Numbered from the stretch's first letter, positions 26,601 through 35,816 are shown. The stretch: 53,032 nucleotides of DNA from an uncultured Clostridia bacterium (GCA_944388795.1 CALXKD010000008.1:1-53032), one strand, 5' to 3'. A program made the numbers and translations. The notes: generated from the sequence alone by a model not told the origin.

Positions 26601-27186
26601 TGTTGATTCTATAGAGGAATATAAAAACTTAAAAGATAGATATGACTTCATGTGTGAACAAAGAGTAGATTTAGAAAGTACTATGGCAAAATTAAGAAAT
26701 GTGATTTCAGAGATGACAAGTATTATGAAGGAACAATTTAAAGAGAAATTTGAAATGATTAATAAAAATTTTGCAGAAGTATTTAAAGAATTATTTGGTG
26801 GAGGAAATGCAAGCTTAACATTAGAAGATAAAAATAATATCTTAGAATGTGGAATAGAAATAACCGTACAACCACCAGGAAAAAAGCTACAAAACATGAT
26901 GTTATTATCTGGAGGAGAAAAAGCATTTACAGCCATTGCCTTATTATTTGCTATTTTAAAAATCAATCCAGCACCATTCTGTGTATTAGATGAGATAGAA
27001 GCAGCATTAGATGATGTTAATGTTTATCGATATGCAGAATATTTAAAGAAATTTTCTAAAAATACACAATTCTTAATTATAACTCATAGAAAGGGAACTA
27101 TGGAAGCTGCAGATACCGTTTATGGAATTACGATGGAGGAAAATGGTATATCAAAATTGTTATCTATGAAACTGAAAAACAACTAG
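23635..27186 (+). CDS. smc: Chromosome segregation ATPase SMC
   Basis: SMC, 1183 residues, the ATPase core of the bacterial condensin that organises and segregates chromosomes. The Walker A region is in GITSVIGPNGSGKSNISDAI near residue 28. Two long coiled coils flank the hinge around residues 500-650 (GALANV-type start, then GDVINPSGAITGGS). The ABC signature LLSGGEKAFTAIALLFAIL near 1085 and Walker B PAPFCVLDEIEAALDD near 1112 complete the head. I choose ATG 23635 (MYLKRLELQGFKSFADK) after GAGGAGAT. An in-frame extension upstream lies within the palindromic element. Confidence 0.98.
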   Translation: MYLKRLELQGFKSFADKTVLEFMPGITSVIGPNGSGKSNISDAIRWVLGEQSMKSLRGSKSLDIIFAGTQNRKSLGFAEASLVFDNTDGTLPIEYTEVTVTRKIYRSGETGYYINKVPCRLKDVLELFMDTGIGKDGYSIIGQGKIDEILSNKSEDRRHIFEEAAGIVKYRVRKAESEKKLEHTKLNLLRINDILAEIETNIEPLKIQAEKAKKYLNLREELKNIEIGLFLYNIEKYKKELEDIVKDEEIYKTQCNEEEGKLERVKALKEELKSEIDHITESIEEMSNLGFESKKEIEMLNSDINVSNTRIENNKQNKERFEKEIEELTARIQELEEEKKQKEEKKENLKQNREKFAKELEEKEKELAEITKKLSSKELEMEEHKKTVEENTDKKYELQASISEQDINYQNYQKRQTQIKNEITGNISELDNTRMKKEEIAKEFYEIESKRNKILTDLEEVKKEKQEADRKIKDFDSKINMLSGEKRIKESKLKFLIETEKEKEGYIKSVKTLLKDCETTKELRKGMHGVLANVIEVPEEYQTAIEMCLGSSLQNIVTENEEDAKRLIEHLRKNNLGRASFLPITSVKGKKLDRIKGKNIGIIGIASDLIQYSKKYENIILNLLGRTVIVQDMETAIRVAKDNGYSFRIITVEGDVINPSGAITGGSVAKKTVNILGRGREIEKLQKEIKKLEEQIQKLEEEKETYQESIGHVLEKATTFEKELQEIEITYATGKEKINGIEENINRIETRLNKLKEESKKLEEQKEQSIANKTDFQEKIQAINEENEKLKKIITEFTELNKDDQKYIDDLNFDITNLKISVSSFDESESSIEEIQERIHSEIESTNKSIENKKTQIEQIKQDNFNLEKSIEEIKEKIEKIKEEVKNSGSKIEELKEKRIQKNEKLAEQEEEINNKLKIIEDLKSQMVKVDVKKTKLEEDINEIINKMWEEYELTPNNVVDYRKPDNVQLTQKKVKDLRNEIRELGSVNVDSIEEYKNLKDRYDFMCEQRVDLESTMAKLRNVISEMTSIMKEQFKEKFEMINKNFAEVFKELFGGGNASLTLEDKNNILECGIEITVQPPGKKLQNMMLLSGGEKAFTAIALLFAILKINPAPFCVLDEIEAALDDVNVYRYAEYLKKFSKNTQFLIITHRKGTMEAADTVYGITMEENGISKLLSMKLKNN

Positions 27187-27220
27187 AATAAAGTAAAGGA
27201 ATATCCTTTACTTTATTTTT
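27187..27220 (+). terminator. Terminator of smc
   Basis: AATAAAGTAAAGGA pairs with TCCTTTACTTTATT around an ATA loop and ends in T5. Confidence 0.88.
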
Positions 27221-27271
27221 ATAGAAAAATATGATAAAATAAATATGTAAACTACAAAAGGAGGAAGTTGT

Positions 27272-29155
27272 ATGAAAAAGATATATACACCGAATCTGGG
27301 AGAAACTGCTAAATTAATAACATCAAAAATAAGTGACAATTTGCAAGGAAATTTAAAGAAAAAGAAACCTACATATAGAAGAATTGAGAAATTTAAAAGT
27401 GGTAGTTTTAATCAAGCAGATTTAAAATATTTGGTAGCAGGTTGTGATTTCTTAAGAATTGTGGGTGATATGGGAATTGATGCAGCTATGAAATATTTTA
27501 CAACAGGAGATAAAGAACTAAATACGAAAACTGTTAAGACGATAATGCTTTTAAAAGCTGGAGCAGGACCTATTTATGAGTTTTTATCAATGTGTAGAAA
27601 TAATATATATGCTAAATATAGTTTACAAAGAGATATAGCAAATTTAGAAAATATGTATGAAATTATAGATAAATCAAGAGATGGTGTTATAACGAAAAAA
27701 CAGGAAATAGAAGATAGTAAAGGGAAAAAAACAGAAATTGAAATAACAATGTCAGAGTCTGAAATTGCAGGAATTGTAAAAGATTATACAGATCAATTAT
27801 ATAGAATTCAAGATAATGCATTTAGAAATTATTTAGGACTAGGAATGAGTATTGTAAGTTTACTAGGAGGAATTTTTTATGAGAGTAAAAATTCTAAAGA
27901 AATTGCCAAAAAAATAGGGCTTGGCGGATTGGTTAGTATAGGAACCTTTCTAGGAAGAAAATATGTGACAAAAGATTATGGTAAAAAAGTGGGAGAAAAA
28001 GCAAGATTAAGTAGAAGACAGCAAAATGATATCATTAATAATGAACCAAGTAGTTTTGCAGAAGAAAATGAAAGAATAAATGATATTAAATCAGGTATAT
28101 GTAAAGTGCATGATGAAGAACAAAAAATAGAGAATAAAGTAAATGTAATGCGAGCAATAGATATAATTTGTTTAGCACTTTTAACGGGAACAGTGGGTAT
28201 AGATAAATTAAAAGAATCTGAAAGGATTGATTCAAAAAGTATATCACAAATTTTAGTAGAGCTTAATCAAAATAATTTTTTGATTAGAAATATGATAGAT
28301 AATATAAGTGGAATTTTTAAATTGTATCATGAAAAAAGTAAATTAAATGAATTAGAAGAACAATTGGAAAATATAGTAAAACAAATAGAAGAAAAGCAAG
28401 ATCCTTTAGTAGAAATGAACGAGCCATTTGAAAAAATGGAAATTAAAAATTTTAATGGGAAATTTTATCAAGAAAGAAATCCTAAAACAGGTAAAATGGG
28501 CTATAGACATAAAATAGATATACCCGAATTTTCAATGCAAAAAGGAGAAGTCGTATTATTATCTGGAAAATCAGGAAGGGGGAAAAGTACGTTTTTAAAA
28601 CTCCTAAAAAGAGGAGATATTCATAATAGAAATGCTATAACAATTGATGGCAATCAAGTTGTAGATAAGTTAGGAAAGCAATTTATAGCTATAAAGGCAG
28701 ATAAGGATTTAGGGAGCAATACTAATGTATTGAAAGAACTGGTCGGAAAAGAAGCCATTTCAGACATAGATGAAGAAGAAAAGCAAAAATTGCAAAACGT
28801 TTTACAAGATGTTCAATTAGATACAGAAGGAATATTAGAAGAATTGGAAACAAAAGATTATAGTCAATTTTCAACAGGACAGAAGAAAAGATTGGTATTA
28901 GCCCAATTATTATATAGAGCGTCTGAAAGACCATCCGTCATTTTAGTAGATGAACCAGTGGGAAATGTAGAGGATGATTTAATTGATAATCAGCTAAAGG
29001 CCATTACACAAGTGATTAAAAATATAGGTGCGATGGGAATCATTGTAACCCATAGGGTAGATTTAGCTAAAAGGTACGTAGATAAACATTATCACATTGG
29101 AGAGGATGGGGTCATGAGAGAATTTAAAAAATCAGAAAGAGAAATAGAGATGTAA
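27272..29155 (+). CDS. Divergent ABC ATPase fused to an unusual membrane/helical N-terminal region
   Basis: A 627-residue protein whose C-terminal 200 residues are an ABC ATPase: Walker A GKSGRGKST near 435, signature FSTGQKKRL near 535, Walker B VILVDEP near 560, and the switch His in IIVTHR near 592. The N-terminal 400 residues do not read as a standard ABC exporter domain. They have only weakly hydrophobic segments (about 190-210, 218-235 and 295-312) separated by charged helices and a coiled-coil-like stretch at 350-385. The signature Gly-Gln and the short Walker A to B spacing suit a transporter-like ATPase. Substrate and partners are unknown. It has its own AGGAGG ribosome binding site and terminator. 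Confidence 0.65.
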   Translation: MKKIYTPNLGETAKLITSKISDNLQGNLKKKKPTYRRIEKFKSGSFNQADLKYLVAGCDFLRIVGDMGIDAAMKYFTTGDKELNTKTVKTIMLLKAGAGPIYEFLSMCRNNIYAKYSLQRDIANLENMYEIIDKSRDGVITKKQEIEDSKGKKTEIEITMSESEIAGIVKDYTDQLYRIQDNAFRNYLGLGMSIVSLLGGIFYESKNSKEIAKKIGLGGLVSIGTFLGRKYVTKDYGKKVGEKARLSRRQQNDIINNEPSSFAEENERINDIKSGICKVHDEEQKIENKVNVMRAIDIICLALLTGTVGIDKLKESERIDSKSISQILVELNQNNFLIRNMIDNISGIFKLYHEKSKLNELEEQLENIVKQIEEKQDPLVEMNEPFEKMEIKNFNGKFYQERNPKTGKMGYRHKIDIPEFSMQKGEVVLLSGKSGRGKSTFLKLLKRGDIHNRNAITIDGNQVVDKLGKQFIAIKADKDLGSNTNVLKELVGKEAISDIDEEEKQKLQNVLQDVQLDTEGILEELETKDYSQFSTGQKKRLVLAQLLYRASERPSVILVDEPVGNVEDDLIDNQLKAITQVIKNIGAMGIIVTHRVDLAKRYVDKHYHIGEDGVMREFKKSEREIEM

Positions 29156-29157
29156 AT

Positions 29158-29188
29158 AAAAAAAGGAACTTCAGTTCCTTTTTTTATT
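29158..29188. terminator. Terminator between the ABC gene and ytaF
   Basis: AAAAAGGAACT and AGTTCCTTTTT form a perfect stem ending in a T7 run. The A run on the other side lets it work for the convergent ytaF transcript too. Confidence 0.88.
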
Positions 29189-29215
29189 ACTTGAATATAA
29201 CTATTTTTTAAAATA

Positions 29216-29881
29216 TTAAAAACATATTTTACAACATCCAATGATGATTAATAAAATACCAGAAATCATTGACCAAATAGAATCAGGTAATTTATGAAAC
29301 GTATAAAGCTTTTTTCCACAATAATTTCCCAAGCTTAAAAAGAATAATTGAAAACAACTAATGAATAATGGGAATAAAAAAGAAAAAGAGTTTATCATAC
29401 TAAATCCAATTCCAATACAAAAACTATCTAAAGAAAGTGCAAGACCTAAAAACAGAGCTTCTTTTGAATCAATTGTATTTGATTTATCTAAATCAGAAGA
29501 AATAGGATTTTTAATAATTTTTATCGTAATTCCTAAGCATTTAATAAAGAAGGAATATATTTTTTCTGTATCAGATATTTTTAATTCTTTATCTTTCTTT
29601 TTTTTATATTCTTGTTTTGGTGCTTTTAATGAGGGGAAACATATGAATAATCCCATTAATATTAAAAGAAAACTACCTAGATAATGAATCAAAAAGTCAG
29701 GAAAAAGATATTTTAAAAAATTCCCAAAATAAATGGAAATAGTAGAAATAGTAAAAGAAACTAAGAATAGAATGCATTTAGCTAAAAGTGTTAGTTTTGT
29801 ATTTTTTATTCCATAAGTAATACCAAATCCTAAAGAATCTATACTGCTAGAAATTGCTAAAAATAAACAGTTAAGTAACAT
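29216..29881 (-). CDS. ytaF: Sporulation membrane protein YtaF
   Basis: A 221-residue polytopic membrane protein of the YtaF/MntP-like family. Helices begin with LFLAISSSIDSLGFGITYGI, containing the conserved acidic residue of the first half. The mid-loop NPISSDLDKSNTIDSKEALFLGLALSLDSF is a YtaF hallmark and introduces the mirrored second half. The protein is probably cation-related by kinship to MntP, and is expressed in sporulation in Bacillus. The start at 29881 follows AGAGGTG. Confidence 0.85.
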   Translation of the reverse strand: MLLNCLFLAISSSIDSLGFGITYGIKNTKLTLLAKCILFLVSFTISTISIYFGNFLKYLFPDFLIHYLGSFLLILMGLFICFPSLKAPKQEYKKKKDKELKISDTEKIYSFFIKCLGITIKIIKNPISSDLDKSNTIDSKEALFLGLALSLDSFCIGIGFSMINSFSFLFPLFISCFQLFFLSLGNYCGKKLYTFHKLPDSIWSMISGILLIIIGCCKICF

Positions 29882-30050
29882 AAAAACACCTCTAATGACA
29901 TAATATTAATTGTAAAAGAAAAGCGTGCATTTAGAAAAGTTAAGATAAAGTTAATTTTTTATGGAAAAATGAGTAATAAAAATAATTTATACGAATACAA
30001 TTACATAAACAAAGGACAAGATATTTGTCTATACAAAGGAGAGGGAGAAT

Positions 30051-32666
30051 ATGTGGGAAACACTTAAAAAGGAAGAAGTGGAAAAAAAACTTAACACTGA
30101 TTTTTGTAAAGGATTAAGTGATAGTGAAGTTTTCAAAAGGCAAAATCAATATGGAAAGAATGAATTAAAAAATCGTAAAAAAGAAAGCATTATCATTAAA
30201 TTTTTTAAACAATTTAATGATTTTATGATTATAATCTTAATCATGGCATCTATTGTATCGGCAGGTGTGTCATGGTATCAGGGAGAAAATGACTATATTG
30301 ATTCTATTATTATCATAGCAATTGTCGTATTAAATGCGATTATGGGAGTCTTACAAGAAGCAAAAGCAGAAAAGTCAATTGAGAGTTTGAAAAAAATAAC
30401 ACCACAAATGTCAAAGGTAATTCGAAATGGAAAAGAAATAGAAATTCCATCAGAAACTTTAACCATAGGAGATGTAGTTATCTTAGAAGCAGGAAATCGT
30501 GTACCAGCAGATTGTAGAATTATTGAAAATTTTAATTTAAAAGTAGAAGAGTCTAGCTTAACAGGAGAAACAGAGGCGGTTGAAAAAGATGGAGCAGTCA
30601 TTTGTAAAGAGGGAATACCATTAGGAGATATTGTGAATATGGTATTTATGGGAAGTACAGTAGTAAATGGACATGCAAAAGTTGTGGTCACAGAAATTGG
30701 AATGGATACAAAAGTTGGAAAAATTGCGAATATGATTATGGAGAATGAATCACCAGAAACGCCAATTCAAAAGAAATTAAACCAAGTAGGAAAAATATTA
30801 GGTGTTATTTGTTTAATGATTTGTCTAGTGATTTTTGTGATAGGAATTATTAAAAAAATACCACCAATGGAAATGTTTATGACTTCTGTTGGATTAGCTG
30901 TGGCAGCTATACCAGAGGGGTTACCAGCAATTGTTACTATTATGTTATCGATTGGTGTAACCAAAATGGCTAAACGAAATAGTATTATTCGAAAATTACC
31001 AGCAGTGGAAACATTAGGAAGCAGCAATGTTATTTGTTCAGATAAAACAGGTACTTTAACACAAAATAAAATGAAAGTAGTAGAAATTAAAGCAGAAAAT
31101 CCAAATTTCGCAATGGAATTGGCCACTATGTGCACAGATAGCAAATTAGAAATAAATGGTGGAAAAGTAGAGGTGGTTGGAGAACCGACAGAAATGGCCT
31201 TAGTAGAAGTAGCTTATATAAATAAATTGGACAAAAATAAATTGTATCAATCTATGCCAAGAGTGAATGAAATTCCATTTGATTCAACAAGAAAAATGAT
31301 GACAACCATACATAAATTAGAAAATGGAAAATATAGAGTGATAACAAAAGGTGCACCAGATGTATTATCCAATAAATGTATAGGAATTCAAAAACAAAAA
31401 GTTTTAAAAGAAAATGAAAAGATGGCTAATAAAGCATTAAGAGTAATAGCTGTAGGGTATAAAGACTTAGATAGATTACCTAATAAAGTAGATAGTTTTA
31501 CTATAGAAAATAATTTGAATTTTGTAGGATTATTGGGAATGATAGATCCTCCAAGAGAAGGTGTTAAAGAAGCAGTAGAAACTTGTAAAAAAGCAGGGAT
31601 AAAAACAGTTATGATAACAGGAGACCATATTGCAACAGCAAAAGCAATAGCAGAAAAGATAGGTATATTATCTAAAAAAGATAAAGCGATTACAGGAGAA
31701 GAATTGGATAAGCTAAATCAAGAAACATTTGAAAAAGAAATTCAAAATTATACGGTTTTTGCAAGAGTTACACCTGAACATAAAGTAAGAATTGTAAAAG
31801 CATGGCAGAAAAATGGAGCAGTTGTAGCCATGACAGGAGATGGTGTGAATGACAGTCCAGCATTAAAAAGTGCAGATATAGGAATTGCTATGGGAAAGGG
31901 GGGAACAGATGTTGCTAAAAATGCAGCAGATATGATTTTGGTAGATGACAATTTTGTAACCATTGTAGATGCTGTAAAACAAGGAAGAAATATTTATGAT
32001 AATATCAGAAAAGCAATCCACTTTTTAATTGCAACCAATATTGGAGAAATTGTTACCATTTTTATGGGATTAGTATTAGGACTTCAATCACCATTACTTG
32101 CTATTCAATTATTATGGATTAATTTGGTAACAGATTCTTTACCAGCAATAGCAATAGGATTAGAACCACCTGAAAAAGATATCATGGAAAGAAAGCCAAT
32201 TGATTCCAAAAAGGGAATATTTGCAGATGGGTTGTGGAGCAAAATTATACTAGAAGGGATAATGATTGGTATGCTTACGCTAATTGCTTTTAGTATTGGA
32301 AATAAATATTATGGTGTAGAAGTTGGAAGAACAATGGCATTTATTAGTATGGGCTTATTAGAACTTGTCCACAGTTTTAATATAAAAAGTGAAAAATCAA
32401 TTTTTAAAGTTGGTATATTAGAAAATAAATATTTAATTGGAAGCTTTATATTAGGAATTTTTGTACAGACAATTGTTGTGTTCATTCCTGCTTTAGCAAA
32501 TATATTTAATGTAGTAAGCTTAACCTGGTCACAATGGATGATAACATTAGGTATTTCTGTATTACCAATATGTATTATGGAATTACAAAAAAGTATGAAT
32601 AGGACATATGTAAAAAACAAAAAGAATATATTGATTCAAAATACAATTCATGAGGGAAACAAATAG
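30051..32666 (+). CDS. Calcium-type P-type ATPase
   Basis: An 871-residue P-IIA/IIB-type cation ATPase, most similar in layout to bacterial Ca2+ pumps such as YloB/LMCA1. Ordered motifs: the N-terminal cation ATPase domain, the actuator loop SSLTGETEAVEKD near residue 165, PEGLPAIVTIMLSIG with the transmembrane Pro/Glu calcium site near 285, the phosphorylation site CSDKTGTLTQNK near 331, the KGAPD nucleotide-binding motif near 440, and MTGDGVNDSPALKSADIGIAMG near 590. The C-terminal membrane domain has NLVTDSLPAIAIGLEPPE. It pumps Ca2+ out of the cytoplasm in exchange for protons. Confidence 0.93.
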   Translation: MWETLKKEEVEKKLNTDFCKGLSDSEVFKRQNQYGKNELKNRKKESIIIKFFKQFNDFMIIILIMASIVSAGVSWYQGENDYIDSIIIIAIVVLNAIMGVLQEAKAEKSIESLKKITPQMSKVIRNGKEIEIPSETLTIGDVVILEAGNRVPADCRIIENFNLKVEESSLTGETEAVEKDGAVICKEGIPLGDIVNMVFMGSTVVNGHAKVVVTEIGMDTKVGKIANMIMENESPETPIQKKLNQVGKILGVICLMICLVIFVIGIIKKIPPMEMFMTSVGLAVAAIPEGLPAIVTIMLSIGVTKMAKRNSIIRKLPAVETLGSSNVICSDKTGTLTQNKMKVVEIKAENPNFAMELATMCTDSKLEINGGKVEVVGEPTEMALVEVAYINKLDKNKLYQSMPRVNEIPFDSTRKMMTTIHKLENGKYRVITKGAPDVLSNKCIGIQKQKVLKENEKMANKALRVIAVGYKDLDRLPNKVDSFTIENNLNFVGLLGMIDPPREGVKEAVETCKKAGIKTVMITGDHIATAKAIAEKIGILSKKDKAITGEELDKLNQETFEKEIQNYTVFARVTPEHKVRIVKAWQKNGAVVAMTGDGVNDSPALKSADIGIAMGKGGTDVAKNAADMILVDDNFVTIVDAVKQGRNIYDNIRKAIHFLIATNIGEIVTIFMGLVLGLQSPLLAIQLLWINLVTDSLPAIAIGLEPPEKDIMERKPIDSKKGIFADGLWSKIILEGIMIGMLTLIAFSIGNKYYGVEVGRTMAFISMGLLELVHSFNIKSEKSIFKVGILENKYLIGSFILGIFVQTIVVFIPALANIFNVVSLTWSQWMITLGISVLPICIMELQKSMNRTYVKNKKNILIQNTIHEGNK

Positions 32667-32681
32667 AGAAAATATATAGAT

Positions 32682-32716
32682 AAAAATAGTTCTGTAAAAA
32701 TAGCAGAACTATTTTT
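32682..32716 (+). terminator. Terminator of the calcium ATPase gene
   Basis: AAAAATAGTTCTG and CAGAACTATTTTT form a perfect 13-bp stem. Confidence 0.88.
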
Positions 32717-32783
32717 ATAAATTTTAGTCATATTTTTTATTCTGATGCATACAATATAGTGAAATTGTAAAGGGGGAATTTAT

Positions 32784-33557
32784 TTGGGACAAGTTATACC
32801 AAATAAATGGAAAAAACATTTAGTGTTAGTAGAATTTGGTCTAAAAAGACAAGAAGATTTAGAAAAGGAAATTCATCGATATAAGGCTTTTTGTGTTAAT
32901 CAATTGATAGAAGATATACAAGATGAGCTTATACATAATCCTAATAGTGGAATATATATTGTTTCTTCAATTCCCTATCATGATTGTTTTAAACTTCCTA
33001 ATTTTTGTATTTCTTCTCTTGAAGAGTTAAAGGCATTTAAGACTGGTTTAAATGAGTACTTTTACGATAGATTTTCGGAGGTTTGGTATTGTAAAAAGCC
33101 TTTTAAAGAAGGACAAGATGTAATAACAGGAAGAATTTCATTGGATAATAGAGATGGGTTAACTTCTATCCAGTATAGCCATAATATTGAACAAGTATGG
33201 AATTGCACACATAGAGAAATTGAAAGACTTAATAAAGATTCTCATGTAGTTTATTTACGTGCTTCTCGAGAGGGATGGGCAAGACGTTATCATATTGATG
33301 ACTTAAGAGTACCCTCTAAAGAATATCAAGATAAAGTAATAAATGGTTTTATGCAAACTGTTAGAGAAATTGAAGCTAATAAAGAAAAGATAGAAGTATT
33401 TGAAAGGTATTTAAAGGAAATAGGAATAGATGAACTTTGTTTAGAATATATGCTATCTGAAAAAGGTTTTTCTTTTATTGATTGGGATACAAGTAATGAT
33501 AGAAAGGTGATAGATAGTATTTTTTCTACAAAAGAAAATTGTGAATTAGGAAGATGA
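32784..33557 (+). CDS. Unrecognised protein, first gene of a three-gene cassette
   Basis: I do not recognise this 257-residue protein. It is soluble, rich in aromatic and charged residues, and has Cys scattered rather than in metal motifs. Segments that look conserved are VYLRASREGWARRYHIDDLRVPSKEYQDKVI near residue 155, which is Arg/His-rich and could be an active-site or nucleic-acid-contacting region, and SSIPYHDCFKLPNFCISS near 55. The start is a TTG after AAAGGGGGAAT. It is followed 10 bases later by a histidine phosphatase gene and then a radical SAM gene, with ribosome binding sites inside the junctions, so the three are likely an operon. Codon use is close to the host but slightly richer in CTT and CGT. 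Confidence 0.6.
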   Translation: MGQVIPNKWKKHLVLVEFGLKRQEDLEKEIHRYKAFCVNQLIEDIQDELIHNPNSGIYIVSSIPYHDCFKLPNFCISSLEELKAFKTGLNEYFYDRFSEVWYCKKPFKEGQDVITGRISLDNRDGLTSIQYSHNIEQVWNCTHREIERLNKDSHVVYLRASREGWARRYHIDDLRVPSKEYQDKVINGFMQTVREIEANKEKIEVFERYLKEIGIDELCLEYMLSEKGFSFIDWDTSNDRKVIDSIFSTKENCELGR

Positions 33558-33567
33558 GGTTTTATTT

Positions 33568-34092
33568 ATGTTATATGTAATTCGACATGGTGAAACAGAT
33601 TGGAATCTAAAAAATAAAATTCAAGGAAGAGTGGATGTTCCTTTAAATGATTATGGAATTCAAGAAGCAAATATGTCTAAAGTTTTACTATATCAAACAA
33701 ATTTCTATAAAATCATTTCATCTCCACTAATTCGAGCCAGAAAAACAGCAGAAATTATTAGTCATCATGATATTCCTATAGAAATTGATTCCAGAATCAT
33801 TGAAAGAGATTTTGGTGAATTTGAAGGATTAAACAAAGAGGAGTTTGATTCTGCCTCGTTTTGGGACTATTCGCTGAATAATAGATATGTTAAGGCTGAA
33901 AGTATTCAGCAATTATTAAATCGCGTTTACAATTTTTTAGATGAATATAAAGAAGTATATGAAAAAAAAGATGTACTTGTTGTAACACATTCTGGAGTTA
34001 TTCCAGCAATTTGTTGCTATTTTAAAGGAATCCCTAAAAATAACAATATATTTACTTATCATTTTAAAACTTGTGAAATTATTAAATTTTAG
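33568..34092 (+). CDS. Histidine phosphatase family protein
   Basis: A 174-residue phosphoglycerate mutase-like phosphatase: the RHG core in VIRHGETDWNLKNKIQGRVD, SSPLIRARKTAEII near residue 52, IERDFGEFEGL near 78, and VVTHSGVIPAICCYFKGIP near 142. It is similar throughout to the gene at 19662-20237. Here it is the middle gene of an apparent operon between an unknown protein and a radical SAM enzyme, so it may remove a phosphate from that pathway's intermediate. Confidence 0.85.
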   Translation: MLYVIRHGETDWNLKNKIQGRVDVPLNDYGIQEANMSKVLLYQTNFYKIISSPLIRARKTAEIISHHDIPIEIDSRIIERDFGEFEGLNKEEFDSASFWDYSLNNRYVKAESIQQLLNRVYNFLDEYKEVYEKKDVLVVTHSGVIPAICCYFKGIPKNNNIFTYHFKTCEIIKF

Positions 34093-34112
34093 TTATTGGA
34101 GGGATTTTTTTG

Positions 34113-35693
34113 ATGCTAAATATTTTTGATAATCCAAGTAAATATATTGAGGATATTGTAACAAAGGTCAAAATCGATAAAGGAAAATTAAAAAAATTTA
34201 AGGGAAAAACGATGGCATTTGTTTTTTTTACAAAATTTTGTGATGTACAATGTTCACATTGCTTTTTTAGATCTGATAATGAAGGATATGAATTACCAAG
34301 AGAACAATATGAATTTTCAAGAGAAGGGTTTGAAAAATTTATAACCTTTATAAATACCTCTAACAATGGATATTTATCAATACTAGGTGGAGGAGAACCA
34401 TTTAAAAAATTTGAATATATTAAGGAAACGATTAGACGAGCAAAAACAGATAGAATTGTGATTGTTACTAGTGGAATGTGGGCAGCAGAATATGATACCT
34501 GTAAAAGCATGATTGATGAGATGTATGAAGCATTATGTCAAAGAGAAAGTCCAACAAAAGTTGTGCTTAGGATTAGCATTGATAAATGGCATTTATTAAA
34601 AATTGGTGTTGATTGTATGTATCATATTATAGATGTATTTCAAAACTTTTTTGCAGACACAGAAAACTTTGAGTTACAGTTACATACATTAACAGGAGAC
34701 AATTCCATTGATAGAGTTATCGATCACTATCCAGGGTGTACAAAAACCATTGGAAAAAAATATGTATCAGATAATGAGGAGATTTTTAAAATAGGATTAT
34801 ATAGATATGCTTTACAGTTTAAAGATGGATATAAAATTGAGGTAGGAACTGCACAGATATTTCATTCTAATTTAAAGGTAAATTTAAAAAATCAAAATAT
34901 AGATATACAAGATTTAATTACAGTTTTTGATAAAGATATGAAATATAATTCTTATAGTAATCCTTCTTTAGTGAAAAATAAAAATAATGAATGGGGATTA
35001 GATTTTTTAATTAGTTATAACGGAAATATTGCTACTTGGGGAAATGAACAATTATATAGTTTAAATAATGTGTATACAGACACCTATGAAGATATTATTT
35101 CCAATATATATACCAATATCATTTCTTATTCCTTATTAGATAAAGGGTATTTTTATCGAACAGAAATTATTAGTGAAGTAAATCCTTTAGCTGTTCTTAG
35201 ATCTAAAGCAATTCATATTAGAGATTATGCAGGTGCATCTATTTTAGAGGAAAAGCATACGATTTTATATTATGCCATTAGAGTGATACAAGATTATATA
35301 AATGAGCATGTGATTACTTTTGATGAATTATCATGTTTACCCAAAGAATTACAAGATATGATACATATGAAAAAATCCATATTAAAAAAGATATATGAAA
35401 ATACTTCATATTCAATTATTAGCCAATATATGGAAAAGGAGAACTTTGATGAAAAGGAATGGAGAGATTTATTCAATCTGATTTATTTTGGACATTATGC
35501 TGTTTCCAGAGAACAAGTTCAAAAAGGTATACAATATTATAATGGACATTCCAAAACAAAGATAAATACATTAGAAGAAGTTCTAGACAATTCTAAAGAG
35601 CATTATCAAAGACTAATTGAAAGATTAACTTTTATGAAGCCAGAAGCAAAAGAATTATGTATGAGGAAGGGTGAAAATATAAAAGCAATTTAA
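34113..35693 (+). CDS. Radical SAM enzyme with large uncharacterised C-terminal region
   Basis: A 526-residue radical SAM protein. The cluster motif CDVQCSHC is near residue 46 (CxxxCxxC), followed by the GGGEP SAM-binding motif near 96 and VTSGMWAAE near 120. The core barrel extends to about residue 330. The remaining 200 residues are helical, with few Cys, and match no SPASM cluster pattern that I can see. I choose ATG 34113 after GGAGGGAT rather than the TTG one codon earlier. The substrate is unknown. The operon context with a phosphatase and an unknown protein suggests modification of a small phosphorylated molecule or peptide. Confidence 0.75.
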   Translation: MLNIFDNPSKYIEDIVTKVKIDKGKLKKFKGKTMAFVFFTKFCDVQCSHCFFRSDNEGYELPREQYEFSREGFEKFITFINTSNNGYLSILGGGEPFKKFEYIKETIRRAKTDRIVIVTSGMWAAEYDTCKSMIDEMYEALCQRESPTKVVLRISIDKWHLLKIGVDCMYHIIDVFQNFFADTENFELQLHTLTGDNSIDRVIDHYPGCTKTIGKKYVSDNEEIFKIGLYRYALQFKDGYKIEVGTAQIFHSNLKVNLKNQNIDIQDLITVFDKDMKYNSYSNPSLVKNKNNEWGLDFLISYNGNIATWGNEQLYSLNNVYTDTYEDIISNIYTNIISYSLLDKGYFYRTEIISEVNPLAVLRSKAIHIRDYAGASILEEKHTILYYAIRVIQDYINEHVITFDELSCLPKELQDMIHMKKSILKKIYENTSYSIISQYMEKENFDEKEWRDLFNLIYFGHYAVSREQVQKGIQYYNGHSKTKINTLEEVLDNSKEHYQRLIERLTFMKPEAKELCMRKGENIKAI

Positions 35694-35752
35694 AAAGAAA
35701 TGAAAATACTTAATTAAAAATAAAAGGATTTGAAAAATTAGTAGACATATAC

Positions 35753-35781
35753 TTGCATTATAGAAAAAAATATGATAAAAT
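35753..35781 (+). promoter_or_regulatory. Sigma-A promoter of the rpsF operon
   Basis: TTGCAT at 35753-35758 and TAAAAT at 35776-35781 are 17 bases apart, giving a leader of about 80 bases before rpsF. Confidence 0.75.
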
Positions 35782-35816
35782 AGCTGTGCTTTAAAAATGG
35801 CATAGCTATTTTTAAA
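35777..35816 (+). promoter_or_regulatory. Stem-loop in the rpsF leader
   Basis: AAAATAGCTGTGC and GGCATAGCTATTTT can pair over about 12 bp with a G-U, followed by a T5 run. It could be an attenuator or part of an S6:S18-type autoregulatory leader. A second short hairpin (TTGTG/CACAGG region) follows at 35825-35842. I cannot confirm the ligand. Confidence 0.45.
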
